Assembly (NCBI GenBank): GCA_025174535.1
Contig: JALBUN010000004.1
Location: forward strand, 1,078,627 to 1,142,626
Length of the DNA stretch: 64,000 nucleotides
Source of the DNA: Cantharellus purpuraceus
Lineage: Eukaryota > Basidiomycota > Agaricomycetes > Cantharellales > Hydnaceae
Direction of reading: 5' to 3'
This document shows, piece after piece, positions 25,056 through 38,191 of the stretch. The position numbers and the translations under genes are program-made. The notes under the pieces were generated by a model that was not told the origin of the DNA, did no database searches, and saw nothing but the letters and a program-made list of their open reading frames with translations. Numbering within the stretch: position 1 is the first letter of the stretch; each line of letters starts with the position of its first letter.

Positions 25056-26662
25056 ATGGTGGAAGACAAGTGGGTTGGACTTGCGCTTGCGGTTTCTGGT
25101 TCGCTCGCCATTGGTACCAGCTTCATCATCACTAAGAAGGTCCGTGGTCCTGGTCTAGAATCCTGCTCTGGTTTATCTGACATTGTACAGGGTCTCAACG
25201 ATGCAGCTAGACACGACTCCGGCTACGTACAGGCATCAGAAGATAGGGCGTACCTGCGAAACCCCATCTGGTGGGCAGGCATGTCAACGAGTAAGTCTTC
25301 ACCCGTTCGACTGGCACCTTTGGGATTTGCTACATCATGATTTCGAAATATACAGTGGTTCTTGGAGAAGGTGAGAGTTACAGACCTTGCAAGGGTTGCG
25401 CGCTGAATATGTTGTCCATCAGTGGCCAACTTCGCAGCGTACACATTTGCGCCTCCAATATTAGTAACGCCACTGGGTGCCCTTAGTGTGCTGATTGGGT
25501 GCGTCATACCCTTGGTCTCCGAAACCCTTTTCCACATACAACATTCCAGTGCCGTGCTTGCTTCCATATTATTGCACGAAGAGCTGGGACACGTCGGTCG
25601 CGTTGGATGTGCTCTATGTCTCATTGGCTCATTTATCATTGTGCTGCATGCACCAGAGGACAAAGAGATCACGACGGTGGATGAAATATTACATTATGCC
25701 GTTCAGCCTGGTAAGTTCTGCTTCCGTTTCATTGTAGTCATTTTTACGCGTACCTATCAGGTTTCCTCCTGTATTGCTTTACGGTGCTTGTGTTTACATT
25801 GGGCATGATATATCATGTCTCACCTCGCTATGGCTCCCGAAACCCATTAGTGTACATCTCCATCTGCTCGCTAGTCGGCTCCATCTCGATCATGGCTATC
25901 AAAGGATTTGGCGTTGCCCTCAAATTGACTCTTGCTGGTAAAAATCAATTGACGCACCCGAGCACATACGTTTTTGCCATTGTTGTCGTGGTCTGTATCC
26001 TCGTCCAGATGAACTATTTTAACAAAGCCCTTGACACATTTTCGACCAACGTGTGCGTATAATCTCTTGCTGCCATGTCACACTGACTTTCCCTCAGAGT
26101 CAATCCTATGTACTATGTCTGCTTCTCGACTGCCACGATCGTGGCTTCCCTGATTTTTTTCCAAGGGTTCAATACCACCTCAGGCACTAATACCTTATCA
26201 CTTCTCACCGGTTTCGTTGTCACTTTCCTTGGCGTCCATCTACTCAATTTGTCGCGGCGCGATGATGATGGCTTTCCCCCAGGCACGGGGCGGCCTTCGA
26301 TTGAGGACGCACTTGTGAATCCACACTTGAGCAACGGGCGCTTGAGTATGGACGGTGGCTGGCCCGCATCACCGCACGCCCTCGGACTGAATGGTGTACC
26401 AGGTCACGTTCGACGCGGCAGTCGTGGAAGCTTGCGTAGAAGTAGCAGTTTGGGGGGTGGGAATACAACCTTATTCGACTCGCACGATGGCGACCAGGAT
26501 GGTGCATTCGTGTTAGGACGGTTAGGAGAGGAAGAGGAAGAGGAGGAGAATAGCGATGAGCGATCGCGACTGAATCCTGTCAAGAGAGACAGACCACGAG
26601 ATGCTGAGGGAGATTTGGGACGGACGTCTGGGAGCGATACTGGGGAGCGAATAGCACGATAA
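25056..26662 (+). CDS. NIPA-type magnesium transporter (DUF803)
   Basis: Multi-spanning membrane protein of the NIPA family, known to carry Mg2+ in animals and related to the drug/metabolite transporter fold. ATG 25,056: MVEDKWVGLALAVSGSLAIGTSFIITKKG (first helix, intron after KK). Then [49 protein letters not shown], the hallmark NIPA block, rebuilt across three short introns. Next: LHEELGHVGRVGCALCLIGSFIIVLHAPED, further helices ending YISICSLVGSISIMAIKGFG, then YVFAIVVVVCILVQMNYFNKALDTFSTNVVNPMYYV and the final helix LLTGFVVTFLGVHLLNLSR. The last about 150 residues are a hydrophilic tail with Arg/Ser-rich and Glu-rich segments, as in other fungal members. Complete by all family landmarks. 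Confidence 0.9.
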
Positions 26663-26804
26663 CACTGCTACGAGTGGAGTGTGCCGTGGTTGTCACTGTG
26701 ATGGACACTGCATATATGTTTAAAAATCGTCTCTGTTCTTTGCGGAAAAGAAGGCTAGTGCTGTTTCAAGTCATCTGCTATCACTGCAGGTCACATGATC
26801 TCCG

Positions 26805-29800
26805 ATGCTCTTTGGAGTAGCGAGAATCCGCCAACTTCTATCTCAACTCACACCTCGCCAACGAATAGCACCCACTGGAACACTTCGGTCACTCTTCAGC
26901 ATATCGATGGGTGCCGTTGGAACACAGACAGTCGATACGACTGCTCGCCTAGCTGCTTTGCGCGAGCTAATGTCCAAGAAGGAGCATAACGTGGATGTAT
27001 TTGTTGTGCCAAGTGAGGACCAACGTGAGCGTTTTCCACATTGAGAATTTCAAATGTTGTGATCTCCTGGCATCTCCTTGCCTTGTGTTGGCAGACTCGA
27101 GCGAGTACTTAGCCGCATGCGACGCCCGCCGTGCATTTATATCAGGCTTTAATGGGTCTGCTGGCAAGTTCATAGTCATATGAACAGAGGGAGAATCTAA
27201 GAGGCCTGTACAGGTTGTGCGATCATCACCCACAAGGAGGCACTTATGTTTACAGATGGGAGATACTTTCTGCAAGCTGGACAGCAGCTGGACAGGCAAG
27301 TGGGACAACCCTCTCCTCATCATTGCAGCTCAACATATACTTTTCAACTTATGTAGTAATTGGACCCTTATGAAGCAAGGGCTTCCTGGTATGTCATGGA
27401 ATCCTCTTGCGCTGGAATTTTTAGATCGAATCAAGAAACGATGATAGATGTACCCACGTGGCAGGAGTATCTCAGCCAAGCATGTCCCTACCGTTGGAGC
27501 ATTCTACTTTAGTTTTCTGATCATTATTCAATACTTTGTAGCACCTGCAGAAGAAATCTTGTGTCGGAATTGATCCTACCTTGATATCAGCTCGTAAGTT
27601 ATGTCATTTCTCTTCGAATGCTCTCAACTATCAACTGTCACATGCAGTCGATGCGAAGACAATTAGGGAATCTCTAGGTTCCCAGGGATCCTCTCTCGTT
27701 CCACTAGACAAGAACCTCGTGGACGTGGTCTGGGGAACTGCCAGACCTGAACGGCCCAAGAACAAGGTCTTTCCGTTGGATGTCAAGTACTCTGGTATTT
27801 GTCTAATATCTTATTTTAAATGTCTGAGGGATACTTGATGCATTTAATGGATTCTATAGGTATGGTAGCGAAGGATAAGATAACAACACTACGCAAAACT
27901 CTAGCAGAAAAAAAGGCAGCCGGAATGATTATCAGTATGCTAGATGAAGTTGCTTGGTTGTTCAATCTTCGTGGCTCAGATATTGAGTATAACCCAGGTA
28001 AGCTTTGGTATTGTCTTCATCAAGAATGGCTGCATGATTCTGGACAAAGTCTTTTTTGCCTACGCGCTTATAACGCACACGGATGCAATATTATACGTCA
28101 ATGGTTCGCAGATCGACGATGCCGTTCGCACACATCTAGGCAGCGACGTCGCAGTCAAGTCTTATGATGCGATATGGGAAGATTTGAAGCAACATGGACA
28201 GTTCGTCGGGAGTGCTGAGCAAGAAGTATACATCCTATTATTATCACTTTGTTAATTGACCAACACTGCTATACAGGTGCGGCAGTTTCTGCTGGGGAAC
28301 AAAACGAGCCTTGCTATATCCAATGCACTTGGAGAGGTTAGTAACTATGCTCATTTGGTGTACTCGAAAAGTCAAGTAGCACATTTAGGAGCGGGTTATG
28401 ATCTCCCGATCACCTGTTGCGGACGCCAAATCTGTCAAAAATGATACAGAACTAGAAGGATTTCGACAATGCCACATTCGTGATGGGGCTGCATTGGTAT
28501 GGTATTTTTTTTTCTTTGTAGCTTATGCAATCATCTCCAATATCACTTGCTCCCAAGGCTCGATACTTTGCCTGGTTGGAAGAAGCACTTGGGAAAGGGA
28601 CGATCATTTCTGAGAGCGAAGCTGCCAGTAAACTAGAGGAATATCGGAGGTGTGCGAAATATACGCTGTGTCGATTACGCATTTGCCCCTGAATTTGCTA
28701 CACACATAGGGAGCTATCACTTTTTAAGGGCCTCTCTTTCAACACAATTTCTTCCACTGGTCCGAATGCAGGTGTGTCTGTGCCTTCCAGTCTACCAGGA
28801 TTGATTTATCACATGCACTGTTTAGCTATCATTCACTATTCGCCAGACCCGACGAATTCGTTTGTCATAAAGAAAGATCAGGTCATTTGTGTTTTAATGT
28901 CATTCAAGTCTGCATTCACGAAGCTCCTATAGATTTATCTTTGCGACTCAGGTGGTAAGTGGCTGTAGGCGACTTAAAGGCTGCCTTAAGCCTTAAAAGA
29001 TTGATATACTACTAGCCCAATTTTGGGACGGGACAACGGATGTGACACGCACATGGGCAAGGGCATTCTACACAGTTCGGGCCCGGTGATAACTAATAAG
29101 CATGTTGTAGCATTTTGGTGCACCCACCATTGAGGAGCGCCGTGCATTTACTAGGGTTTTACAGGGCCATATTGCCATCGATACAGCTATTTTCCCGCAG
29201 GGCACGTCAGGGTACATCCTGTGCGCAGATTTCGCGTTTGGTCTTCGTCTCCATCTCATATATAATTGTCAAGGGATTCATTCGCTCGTCGTGCACTGTG
29301 GCAGGATGGGCTTGGTGAGTACGCTGTTTGGCTTCACATGTGTATGGATCATTAAATATCACCTTAGATTATAGGTAACATCATGGCTACCGTATGGCTC
29401 TATCATGACTTACAGGTGTTGTGCGGTGATGGCAGGCATGGAACAGGTCATGGCGTCGGACACTTCCTGAATGTACATGAAGGACCCCAAGGCATAGGTA
29501 CCAGAATTGCGTACAATGAGACTCATCTTAAGGCTGGCATGGTCTTGTCAAATGGTACGTTGATGCGGGCCCAGCTTTATCGCACCCATCATTCACACAA
29601 GGCCTCGCATATAGAGCCTGGATATTATGCCGATGGAAAATTCGGCATCCGGATCGAGAACCTTGTCCTAGTGCGATCTGTGGACACCCCGAATAATTTT
29701 GGTGGGCGAGGGTATTTGGGGTTCGAGCACGTCACCATGGTTCGTCTAATAATTTCCAAAACTCGTCAGCAATTTTGACGTAGCTTTATGACAGTCTCCC

Positions 29801-29956
29801 ATTCATAAGAAGCTCGTTGAGCTAGACCTTTTAACGCCTGATGAAAGACTGTGGTTAAACAAATACCACGTCGAGGTGAGGGGTAAAGTCGCCCCGTTGT
29901 TGCAGGACGATGAACGGGCACTGAAGTGGCTTGAGAGGGAAACGCAGAGCTTGTGA
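26805..29956 (+). CDS. Xaa-Pro aminopeptidase P
   Basis: Metallopeptidase of family M24B that removes an N-terminal residue followed by proline. Two possible starts: ATG 26,805 gives [20 protein letters not shown], basic and amphipathic like a mitochondrial presequence; ATG 26,907 ([12 protein letters not shown]) gives a cytosolic form. The fold follows: [101 protein letters not shown] (two metal Asp), [17 protein letters not shown] (metal His), [17 protein letters not shown] (two metal Glu, the first rebuilt across an intron) and GFEHVTM. It ends LERETQSL at TGA 29,956. About 18 exons. Two adjacent introns use GC donors. With those introns removed the frame is unbroken and all metal ligands are present. 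Confidence 0.9.
27164..27213 (+). other. GC-AG intron in the aminopeptidase gene
   Basis: Exon ends ...tctgctg, the intron starts gcaagttc and ends ctgtacag. Removing these 50 bases rebuilds [23 protein letters not shown], the conserved family sequence. No GT donor nearby gives that frame. Confidence 0.75.
27296..27356 (+). other. Second GC-AG intron in the aminopeptidase gene
   Basis: Exon ends ...ctggacag, the intron starts gcaagtggg and ends ttatgtag. Removing these 61 bases joins QQLD to [11 protein letters not shown], as in other members of the family. A GCAAGT donor is the usual form of GC-AG introns. Confidence 0.72.
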
Positions 29957-31253
29957 TATATGCGTCATGAATTTGTCCTTTGCCATTCTTGTGCATGCTT
30001 GTCTCCACTTAGTTGTATACTAACTTGTGGCATTCGCCGCGTGCAACACAACACGCTTATATGCAATTTTGCAGTGTGCAGTGCCTAGGAACACCGGCGG
30101 GATGAAGCATGGGAAAAGATGACATCGATGGGGTCCAGCGGGAAATCAGATTGTGGCGTTCCCTCGTGCCTTCTTGCAGAATTTGCCTCCTTCTGGAAGA
30201 TTGATTAATACACAGAAGCAAATGGTGCCTACAACTTCGAGAAACAAACAAATTGACAGCTTCACAAAGCAACAGCAAACGCGGAGCATCCTTCAACGAC
30301 TTGTCCAAAAACTCAAATAATGCCCAATAAAACACGCTCTTGCTCAAGTAGTCGTTGATAGAGAATCACCCACAGCAGAATGCTAACTCATCACAGGTTG
30401 ATGACAATTCACTGACCAAGTCACATGAATGGTGACTTGAAGGTTGCAGTGCATAGACAATGCGCTGATGTCTTTGTAGCAGGACTTGCGGTAGGCATCA
30501 ACATATATGTTGAGTATTGAACCGATTGCTTATTCTTAAGAAGCGACCTGGAACGTTAGACACAATCTAGCAAAATATCAACCTATGCTATACTCCGACC
30601 CAGCGTCGTATACTAACAGCGAACGGAGCAACCGCAGCTGGGTGCTTGTCAGAACAGTGAAGGCAGATGGTCATCAACATGGTCATCAATAGGCACTGCG
30701 AATATTTTCAAATGGAGCGCAGAGTGTGTTATAAAATTGTAAGTCTGTGCGTCCAGATCCAGATCCAGATCCAGATGCTGCACAGATATTTGATTGACCA
30801 GCTATTGGTGCAGCTGCGGGCTGCTTGTATCTCCATACGTCAAGGGTCCATTGCCCATGGCAAAAAAACATATGGATTGTCTGAGGGTCGTCAATGTCTT
30901 CCTTGTTACTATGAAGACAAGGGTCCGGTTCAATGGTCTCGAAGAACAAACCTCGCAAATTGTTGGACTAGTATGAAAAGGACGCTGCCGCGATAAACCA
31001 TGCCAGAGTGAGTTTGGAGAATTGAATGGAATTTCGAGTGCCGAGTATAGAAGGTCAATTCGGTCTTAAACTGTGGCTTGGCGCATGCCCCTCGTGACCC
31101 AGGACCCAGCGCCACAGCCGTCCAGTAATTATGCATACGCTTGATAGGGCCGAGGGACAATTCTGGTACTTAAAACCGACAACGACGTCGGTTTTTCTAC
31201 TAACCTTGGATTTTCAAGTGCTCTCTCCGTCTTACAAATTCTCGTCAGCACCC
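29957..31253. other. 1.3-kb intergenic region without a clear gene
   Basis: I see no supported gene. A short CCAGAT tandem (about four hexamer units) lies at about 30,752-30,775. The minus frame at 30,057-30,347 starts at a non-ATG codon and is not recognisable. The right end should hold the promoter of the potassium channel gene. Confidence 0.4.
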
Positions 31254-34200
31254 ATGGCTCCATTGCCTATCATCATTCCCGTGTTCCAAATGATAGCGGA
31301 GAAGGCTACCACGAACTCTCCAGTAGGAGGACATTTGCCTAGGCATGACTCCCGGTACGACCCAGCGACTCGCGGCAAAGAGAAGCAGCCTTCAGGCGAT
31401 GATGACATACACGAGGCGACGAATCAGTCCGACGGTGCTATCGTCATAGATATGGATGCGCAACCGACCCTCGAAGGGAGTGCCCCTGGCCCTCAGGCAG
31501 GGAATGATACCGAGTTCGAATGCCCTCGGTTGTCTCCAAACCATGGCAGGAAGGATACCCGCTTCAGGTCATTCCCGTCAATCTCTGCTTGGTCTTCTCG
31601 ATCTTCTTTCAGTGTCACACGACCTTCTGGCATACGTAGTACCTTGCAGAAATTCTGGGCTTTCGTTCTACAGAACGGTGGTCGTTATACTGAGGATGAG
31701 TTTATTCCAAATTATCGCTGGTTGCCCATCCTTAGCGGCATTACGATCCCTTTTGCCATTCTGCTTCAAATACCCGGACTCACGGAACGCTGGTAAGTGT
31801 CTGATGTGCACTCGGGACTCGTGACATAAGAAATGTCACATTTAATGTAGGTATGTGCGAACGGCAAATAACCAGACCATCGACTCTCGGCCAAACCCAT
31901 CCATCCTTCTGGCAGGCAATATAATTGCAATGGCTGCGGCATTGTTCGCAAATATATGCCTGATCATACGCTTCCTTGAGAAACGCGTAAAGCAGATGAC
32001 TATTATTGCATTATGTCTTCTCTCCCTACACGGTTCGTTTATGTCTTTGCATGCTCAGGGCCAACGCCAATCATGACTTCATATATCACAGACGTAGTCA
32101 ACGCGGTTACTGTTACCGTGTTCGGCGTGGAGCACAGATTTAGCGACGGATTTACATATGGACAGCCTTTTTGGTTGGTGGTAGCTTCCACTGCGTGCGA
32201 ATTTCATATCATCAGAGTTTTGGGGTAGTGCCTTTGGACTCACTATGTGTCCGCAGTGTCTCGTTGTTTACAACAGTAACTTTGATCTGGGATCTTTCGA
32301 CCACACCTGATTTCTCAAAGAGCGGTATGTTTGTAATTTTCTTTTGTTCTCTTGATTCGCTTGACCTCCCAACTCAGGGAGTGGGCTCACTCGTAAACAA
32401 GTGCGCGATATTGCCTCAGTTTCTACGCTGGAGTTCTGATTGAATCTTAGCGTTCACTCGTGATCATCGTCATGATCCTCCTGTGCTGGATTACGTTAGG
32501 AGGGCTTGTCTTTTCTTTGCTCATGCAATTGAGCTTTATCGACGGCCTTTACTTTACGGTTGTATCGATTGAAACCATAGGGTTTGGCGATATTCATCCA
32601 AACTCAACTGCTTCTCGCGTCTTCTCAACTATCTATAATAGGTTTGCTGATTTTTCACTAAAATGTTGCTCATCAATGACATTTCAATAGCATTGGCGTC
32701 CTCAACATCGCCCTCGCCATTTCCACTGCCCGCGAGACGATCATTGAATCCTTCGAACATTCTTATCGACGCCGTTCTCGGGAAGTCGCTGTCAGACGTA
32801 GCGAATATAAAAGACACAGAGCGAACGAACGCGCCAAAAAGCATGCGATAGAACGAATGTTGAGAGACGCAGGACTTCCACCATACATCCCAGATCCACA
32901 AAGGCCAACAAAAATGAAACTCAACGAACGCGCCTTGACTCCTGCGCAATTTGCTGCGGCTGTTCAAGAGGCGACCCGTCTGACTAGCAAACGCTCCCAA
33001 AGCGTAGCAGATACGGCTGGTGGAACAAGACCTCCGGGAACAACATTCGAGAGAACCTTATCTTTCGACTTGAAGGAAGATTACAATGGACAATCATACG
33101 AAGAGAACTATAATAACTTCAGAATAGCTATCCTCCGAGAGGAAAAGCGAGAGTTCGCAGCCAAGGTCTGTTGAGTTTTGTACAACTTATGAAACATCTG
33201 ACGCGAAACTCAAGCTTGCGGTGGCCTGGATTATCTTCTTAACCTTCTGGCTGGTAAGGCGAGTCATCTTGTAATGTTTCACGTAATTTAATGCCATCAG
33301 ATCGGCGCAGGCATATTTTCGAAAACGGAGGAGTGGGCTTATGGAACTTCACTTTACTTCTGTACGTTCTTCTGTCAACGAAAGAATCTAACTGAAGGTT
33401 CCTAGGTTTCGTGGCTTTCAGTACCATCGGGTACGGGGATTTCAGCCCCGCGACACCAGCCGGTCGTTCAGTCTTCGTCGTATGGGCCTTGCTAGGAGTA
33501 GGAGCAATGACAATTTTGGTATCAGGTGCTTAAGAGTTTGCTTTAAGAGATGAATTATTTAATCAATCACTCATAGTGCTTTCTGAGGCCTACTCATCTC
33601 GTTACAAGAATGTCCTCTCTAAAGGATCTTTCGAGCGTGCCGTCAAGAATTTCCGTAACAGACGGGCTGCCTCACCAACCTCACACGCTCGCTCTCGCAC
33701 GCGCTCACCGTCCATGTCTCGCGACGTTTCACCAGAACGTACATACACCCACGAGCATGCCAAGCGAGATCTCGAGGCCTTGCCGTCTGAGCTTCTGAGC
33801 CATGCGAAGACATTCCATGAGCACGTTCATTACTTTTTGAACAACGGCAGCGAGCCGCCGCCGCAGACGCTCAATAGGCTTCTTGATGACATTGCTGAGG
33901 GCGAACATATGGATTCTAGATTGAAACAAGAGGTGATGGGAGATGATGGCGCACGCAAGGTACGCAATGCCTTCGGCCCCATGAGCTTTCGTTGCTTCTA
34001 TTACTCATTCATCATGCACAGACATTATTCATGATGAGTTACGAAGGTAATCTCTGGCATTTCTACATGTGTACTGATTGACATGTATTTCCCTCAGGTG
34101 CATTACGAAAGATGATCGACACAGCAGAGAAAGCTGTCACTCTCCTAGCGCGTCGAGATCTCATAGGACCCGATCGCAACGGCTTACGGGATGGTTCAAC

Positions 34201-34372
34201 AATAGTCATACACGAGCCCGAGACAAATGACATTTTCGGCACGACTCATTCTCACCAAAATCACAATGCTAGACTTCGATTCGACTATGAAGACCAACGG
34301 TACAAGAGGCGAGGACCTCACATACACCCACAAGGACTCGTTTCGGAGCCAGACCTCCACATTTTGTCCTAA
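31254..34372 (+). CDS. TOK1-type two-pore outward-rectifying potassium channel
   Basis: Plasma-membrane K+ channel with the fungal 8-helix, two-pore layout. A Ser/Pro-rich cytosolic N-terminus is followed by helices at YRWLPILSGITIPFAILLQIPG and NIIAMAAALFANICLIIRF. Pore loop 1 is VSIETIGFGDIHPNS; pore loop 2 is FVAFSTIGYGDFSPATPAG. A long hydrophilic stretch with RRRSREVAVRRSEYKRHRANER and DAGLPPYIPDPQRP separates helices VVWALLGVGAMTILVSVLSEAYS from the first pore. The C-terminus continues with SYKNVLS..., a Ser/Arg-rich run and a coiled part, ending QGLVSEPDLHILS. Both GFGD and GYGD filters are intact. Many short introns. ATG 31,254 (MAPLPIIIPVF) is preferred; an in-frame ATG at 31,131 would add 41 residues. 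Confidence 0.87.
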
Positions 34373-36113
34373 TGATAACAGCAAACTGGGTTTGATATTC
34401 TAGATTGAAATAGAACCATTGGCCTTAAAGCTGCCTTTGGATCAGCGACTAATTCCTGTGTAGAGATATATGTAGAACGTGACACAAGTGATACATATAG
34501 CACTGAATAGCCTCTAAGAACGTGTGGCATCGGACAGAAAGGTTTATATTTGAGCATGGGTGTGTATTTAATTTTTGGGTTCATCGTCAAAACAACTTAC
34601 GGACAACTTGTACCCTCTACGAACTTTGTCACTACCAATAATAAGTTTCACTCACCATCACCAGTTCTGCTCCCACGATCTGTTTGGCGGTCTTACGGAA
34701 GCGCTAGGGAAGTCCCTGCTCATTCACTACCTTGACACATCTGGTCCACATGTACGGCGTACTCTGCGGACAGACTTCAGTCCCTGGAATATTTGCCAAT
34801 ACTCTGGAGCGTCAGAGAATCACTATCGCTTGGCACGCTTCTGTGGTAGTATACCGATTAGGTCTATACCGTAGATGGCAATACTGTAAAAGTCAAGGGC
34901 CGGCCGAGTCGGAGTATTTGCACAACCTGATGAATGTAGGGAGTCTGCAGTGAGTACCCATAGGTCCTATACGATGGGATTTGAAGCTTATCGAAATTAA
35001 TGATGACAACACCTATAGGGCTGGAGAAACTAGATCAGGGAGTTGACACGGCCAAGATTGCAACGTTGACAGAGGCACTGATTTGTCCGACTTTGATGTG
35101 CCTCAAGCTCCTATTTTCCTGTTGATTTTTTTTCTCACCGACCAACAATGCTTGGCTTCGTCCTTTACCACTATAATTCTGCTCACACAGCCACAGGGAT
35201 GAAGGTGTAAGGGGGAACGTCCGGGCTATCGGAGCGTTGAGGGCAGTAATGCTAGTGAAAAAAACTCAGTCTCATATCAAGTGAAGACTAATACTAGCCT
35301 AGTGAAGAAAAACTACAATCCGGCTACAACATTTGTAATAGATAGAAAAATGAAAACGAATCTCAGTCGCATATCAAGTGAAGACCAAAGTATAACATCC
35401 TACTTAAATATACCAGAGAGCGCCATAGCCCTAGACACAAATCACCAGGTGCTGTTCCGTGATGTAATGGACCAGCCAGTTCGATAGGTTGTGGATCGTA
35501 GTAGATAACGTTGAATATTACATGTTCGTTATGCAACATGGAAGATGGTCTGATCTAGAAAGATCTATCCTGGACCGCTGTGGACGCTGATGCGATAAGT
35601 TGTGTGCAGTGTGACTGTGACCATCACGGTCTGTTTCTAGTAACAAAACCAGATAGCAATGCATTGTGTTAGGATCCCTAAATTGAAGTAGTGTTCAGTA
35701 AAGTGTATGATTGGAACGCTTTTTTACGGTTTATTGGCTCTAGGATAATCGTTCGTTGTTTGTCCTTGTTTACATAAGTACAGTATGTATGTAAGGAGCC
35801 GGTCTTGACCGGAGACGGAGTACAATGCTATCTCCGACCAAACATTACACTGAGACAAGGGTTTGGCATATAAGTAGATAGATAGATACATGTACGGGAG
35901 TAGGACTGCTTGGACCTAGACAGGGATATAGAACGGACATAGACGAACGAATTGCGACCGATAAAAGATTCACTTTAATCTGTCCTGTTTGCGAGGGCTT
36001 TACAAGACGAACGATATCACTAGATGACCGGAGGATAACTCATCAATCATGAGTAAGGATAAAAGGTGCTAACTGCATCTTTATATAAACTCATCCTTTT
36101 GCATTTTTCTCAG
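34373..36113. other. 1.7-kb region without a clear gene
   Basis: No gene supported. There are two similar 25-30 bp stretches (tcatatcaagtgaagac) at about 35,272 and 35,368, and a GATA tetranucleotide run at about 35,876-35,890. The sequence looks like decayed intergenic DNA. Confidence 0.35.
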
Positions 36114-37133
36114 GAAGGATTATGTATCAAAGCCTGTGGAAAATGTGAAACTATTTCCTCCGTTGGCAGTTGAAATTATACGGGAGATACTAGAATTATC
36201 TGGCCGCTTCAGTCTTTCGACATCAGCGTCACTCTTGCGCGTGTGCAAAGAAGTACAGAAATGGATCACCCCTATTTTATATAACAGGGGTCTTGTTGGA
36301 TAAGAATAAACAGGTTGTCACATTCAATCGTACGGTGACGACTTCAACCTTGAGTTCCAATGTTCGGACCCTTGTCATTCTTATCTGTGACGGATATGAC
36401 AGAACCATTGATCTCGTATCAGAGGTCAAGGGGATCCTATCTAGCTGTCCGCAACTGGAAGTTCTTGCTGATACCGATTTTATGTGGCATGTACGCTCAG
36501 ATTCCTTCAATCCCCATTATCCCGCTTCATGGCAGTTGATAATGGTTGTTGACTCGTTATCGTCGTTGATTGAACATCCCCTCTTACGAAAGCTCACCTA
36601 TCTTCATACCACCTATCTCAACTTCTACACAGAACTAGAAGATGGCACAGCGAACGATGACGATATATATATATATTGTACTCTCGATCACTACCTTGAC
36701 GCATGTAGCATGCAGCTACTATGATTATGGCTCGCCGCCGGCCGGCACGAGATTATTTGTCAACGCTATGAAGCACATTCTTAAACTACCATGGCTTCGC
36801 ATGCTCTTGATACCCGTACCACCGGTAGCTCTTTCGGATAGACTGATTGGGCCCACGTGGAAGGCACTTGCAGAAATCGAGGATGAGCGGAAATTTGCTC
36901 TACATGACACAGGGAGCCTGGATCCATACTTTGAGATTTTGGAGCCTGTTGGAAGATTATGGGATGGCGCTGACGTCAAGTATAAGGACTGGAGAAGCCG
37001 AGTCAAGGACACGGCCAAGGAACAAAGATTGACATTGTTGAATATTTCACATGCGCTACCGGAGTCAACTTGCTCGAATGCTGATTTGGGACACGCAGAC
37101 TTCCCTGATGTGAGTCCCAAAGTATCCTTGTGA
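36114..37133 (+). CDS. F-box-like protein, frame disturbed
   Basis: Begins after a strong acceptor (tttttctcag, with a gctaac branch-point-like sequence upstream), so a first exon is missing from my model. The F-box-like segment reads LFPPLAVEIIREILELS, then SLLRVCKEVQKWITPILYN, as in the many F-box-like genes of Agaricomycetes; these usually mark proteins for ubiquitination through SCF complexes. At about 36,288 the frame must shift by one base (within a run of four G) to enter VLLDKNKQVVTFNRTVT, the normal continuation. The second half (KHILKLPWLRMLLIPVPP, then KALAEIEDERKFALHD) lies in yet another frame beyond an AT microsatellite at 36,662-36,676, where an intron may lie. It may be a pseudogene or contain small sequence errors. 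No start codon fixed. Confidence 0.5.
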
Positions 37134-38191
37134 GTTGTTCTGACATGATTACTATCTTCAAGCGGACTGAACTCGTATGGACTTGCTCGCTTACTCTTGG
37201 TTTTTAGTCTCGCTGTTCTCGATTTCCATAAAAATTTTTCAACAACGGCAGACGCTAGGCTTTGCCTTCAAGTATAAAGTTTTATTTCGATTAATGCCTA
37301 TAATTGTGCCATTTTACCACTTGAATACCAGTAAAGTCTGAACGTGAGGTTGATCGATCTCCTGGTGTGTAACCACCTGATTTATATTGGCACACTCAGC
37401 AAATGACAAACTGAAGCTTTTGTGGTCCTTTCTAAGAGTAGTGTTTCAATGATGTTCAACATTCTGTCCCACCAATGAATCAATGGTTCCGCTTTTTCAT
37501 TGGTATTACGAAGGAACAATCCACTTAAACTTCTCTTATTTGGGCAACGAATTCTTGTACATTCAAAATACACTAAAGATCTGATTGGAGTTCTGTTTCA
37601 ACGACTTCTGGCTTTTCACCGGAAGAAAGTAATCTAGAGAGCAACGCGCGCTTCAACCCTGAGCGTGAAGTCTTTATAATTTAAGGATATGCCACCGAGC
37701 GTTCTTTGTCAGTCGTGTTGACAGTTTCACTAAATCAGACATTCAGACCGATCGATGTCATGAAGATCGTCACACTACCGTAGTATCCAACTGTTGCAAA
37801 ACTCACGGTTTCCAATCTTATAAGTGAGGGCTCGGATTTATGCCATGACGCAGGGTCGAGCCCATTCGACTAAGGAGGACCAGGAGCTCGACTAGCTCTT
37901 CCCATTCCCAATTAATTTTCGACTACCACTAGAGTCAGAAGGTCACCGTTTCTTCACCGACGCAACACTGACGTCTCGGAATAAGCTTACAGCGGTCTCA
38001 CGGGTCTCACGTACACAAGGCCTTTTACATATGAGTTTATACGTAAACGCCCGCCTGGAATACCTAAATCAGTTGCAAAAGTTCCGAGACATTAGTATTC
38101 TGCCTGAAAGCCATGAGCATGCTGTAGTGCGCTGCAGTTCGGGGAGTACATAGATGATAATATATTTGTGTAATAAACAGCGTGTAATGAT
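37134..38191. other. 1.06-kb region without a gene
   Basis: No coding region recognised between the F-box-like gene and the stop of the Gre2-like reductase. Open frames are short and start at non-ATG codons. Confidence 0.35.

Noticed and set aside
30057..30347. Minus-strand open frame, 96 codons
   Set aside because: Non-ATG start, no recognisable motif, lies in an intergenic region.
36679..36715. Intron joining the two halves of the F-box-like gene at 36.7 kb
   Set aside because: The gt and cag sites are present, but the phase does not join the two frames, so I did not rely on it.
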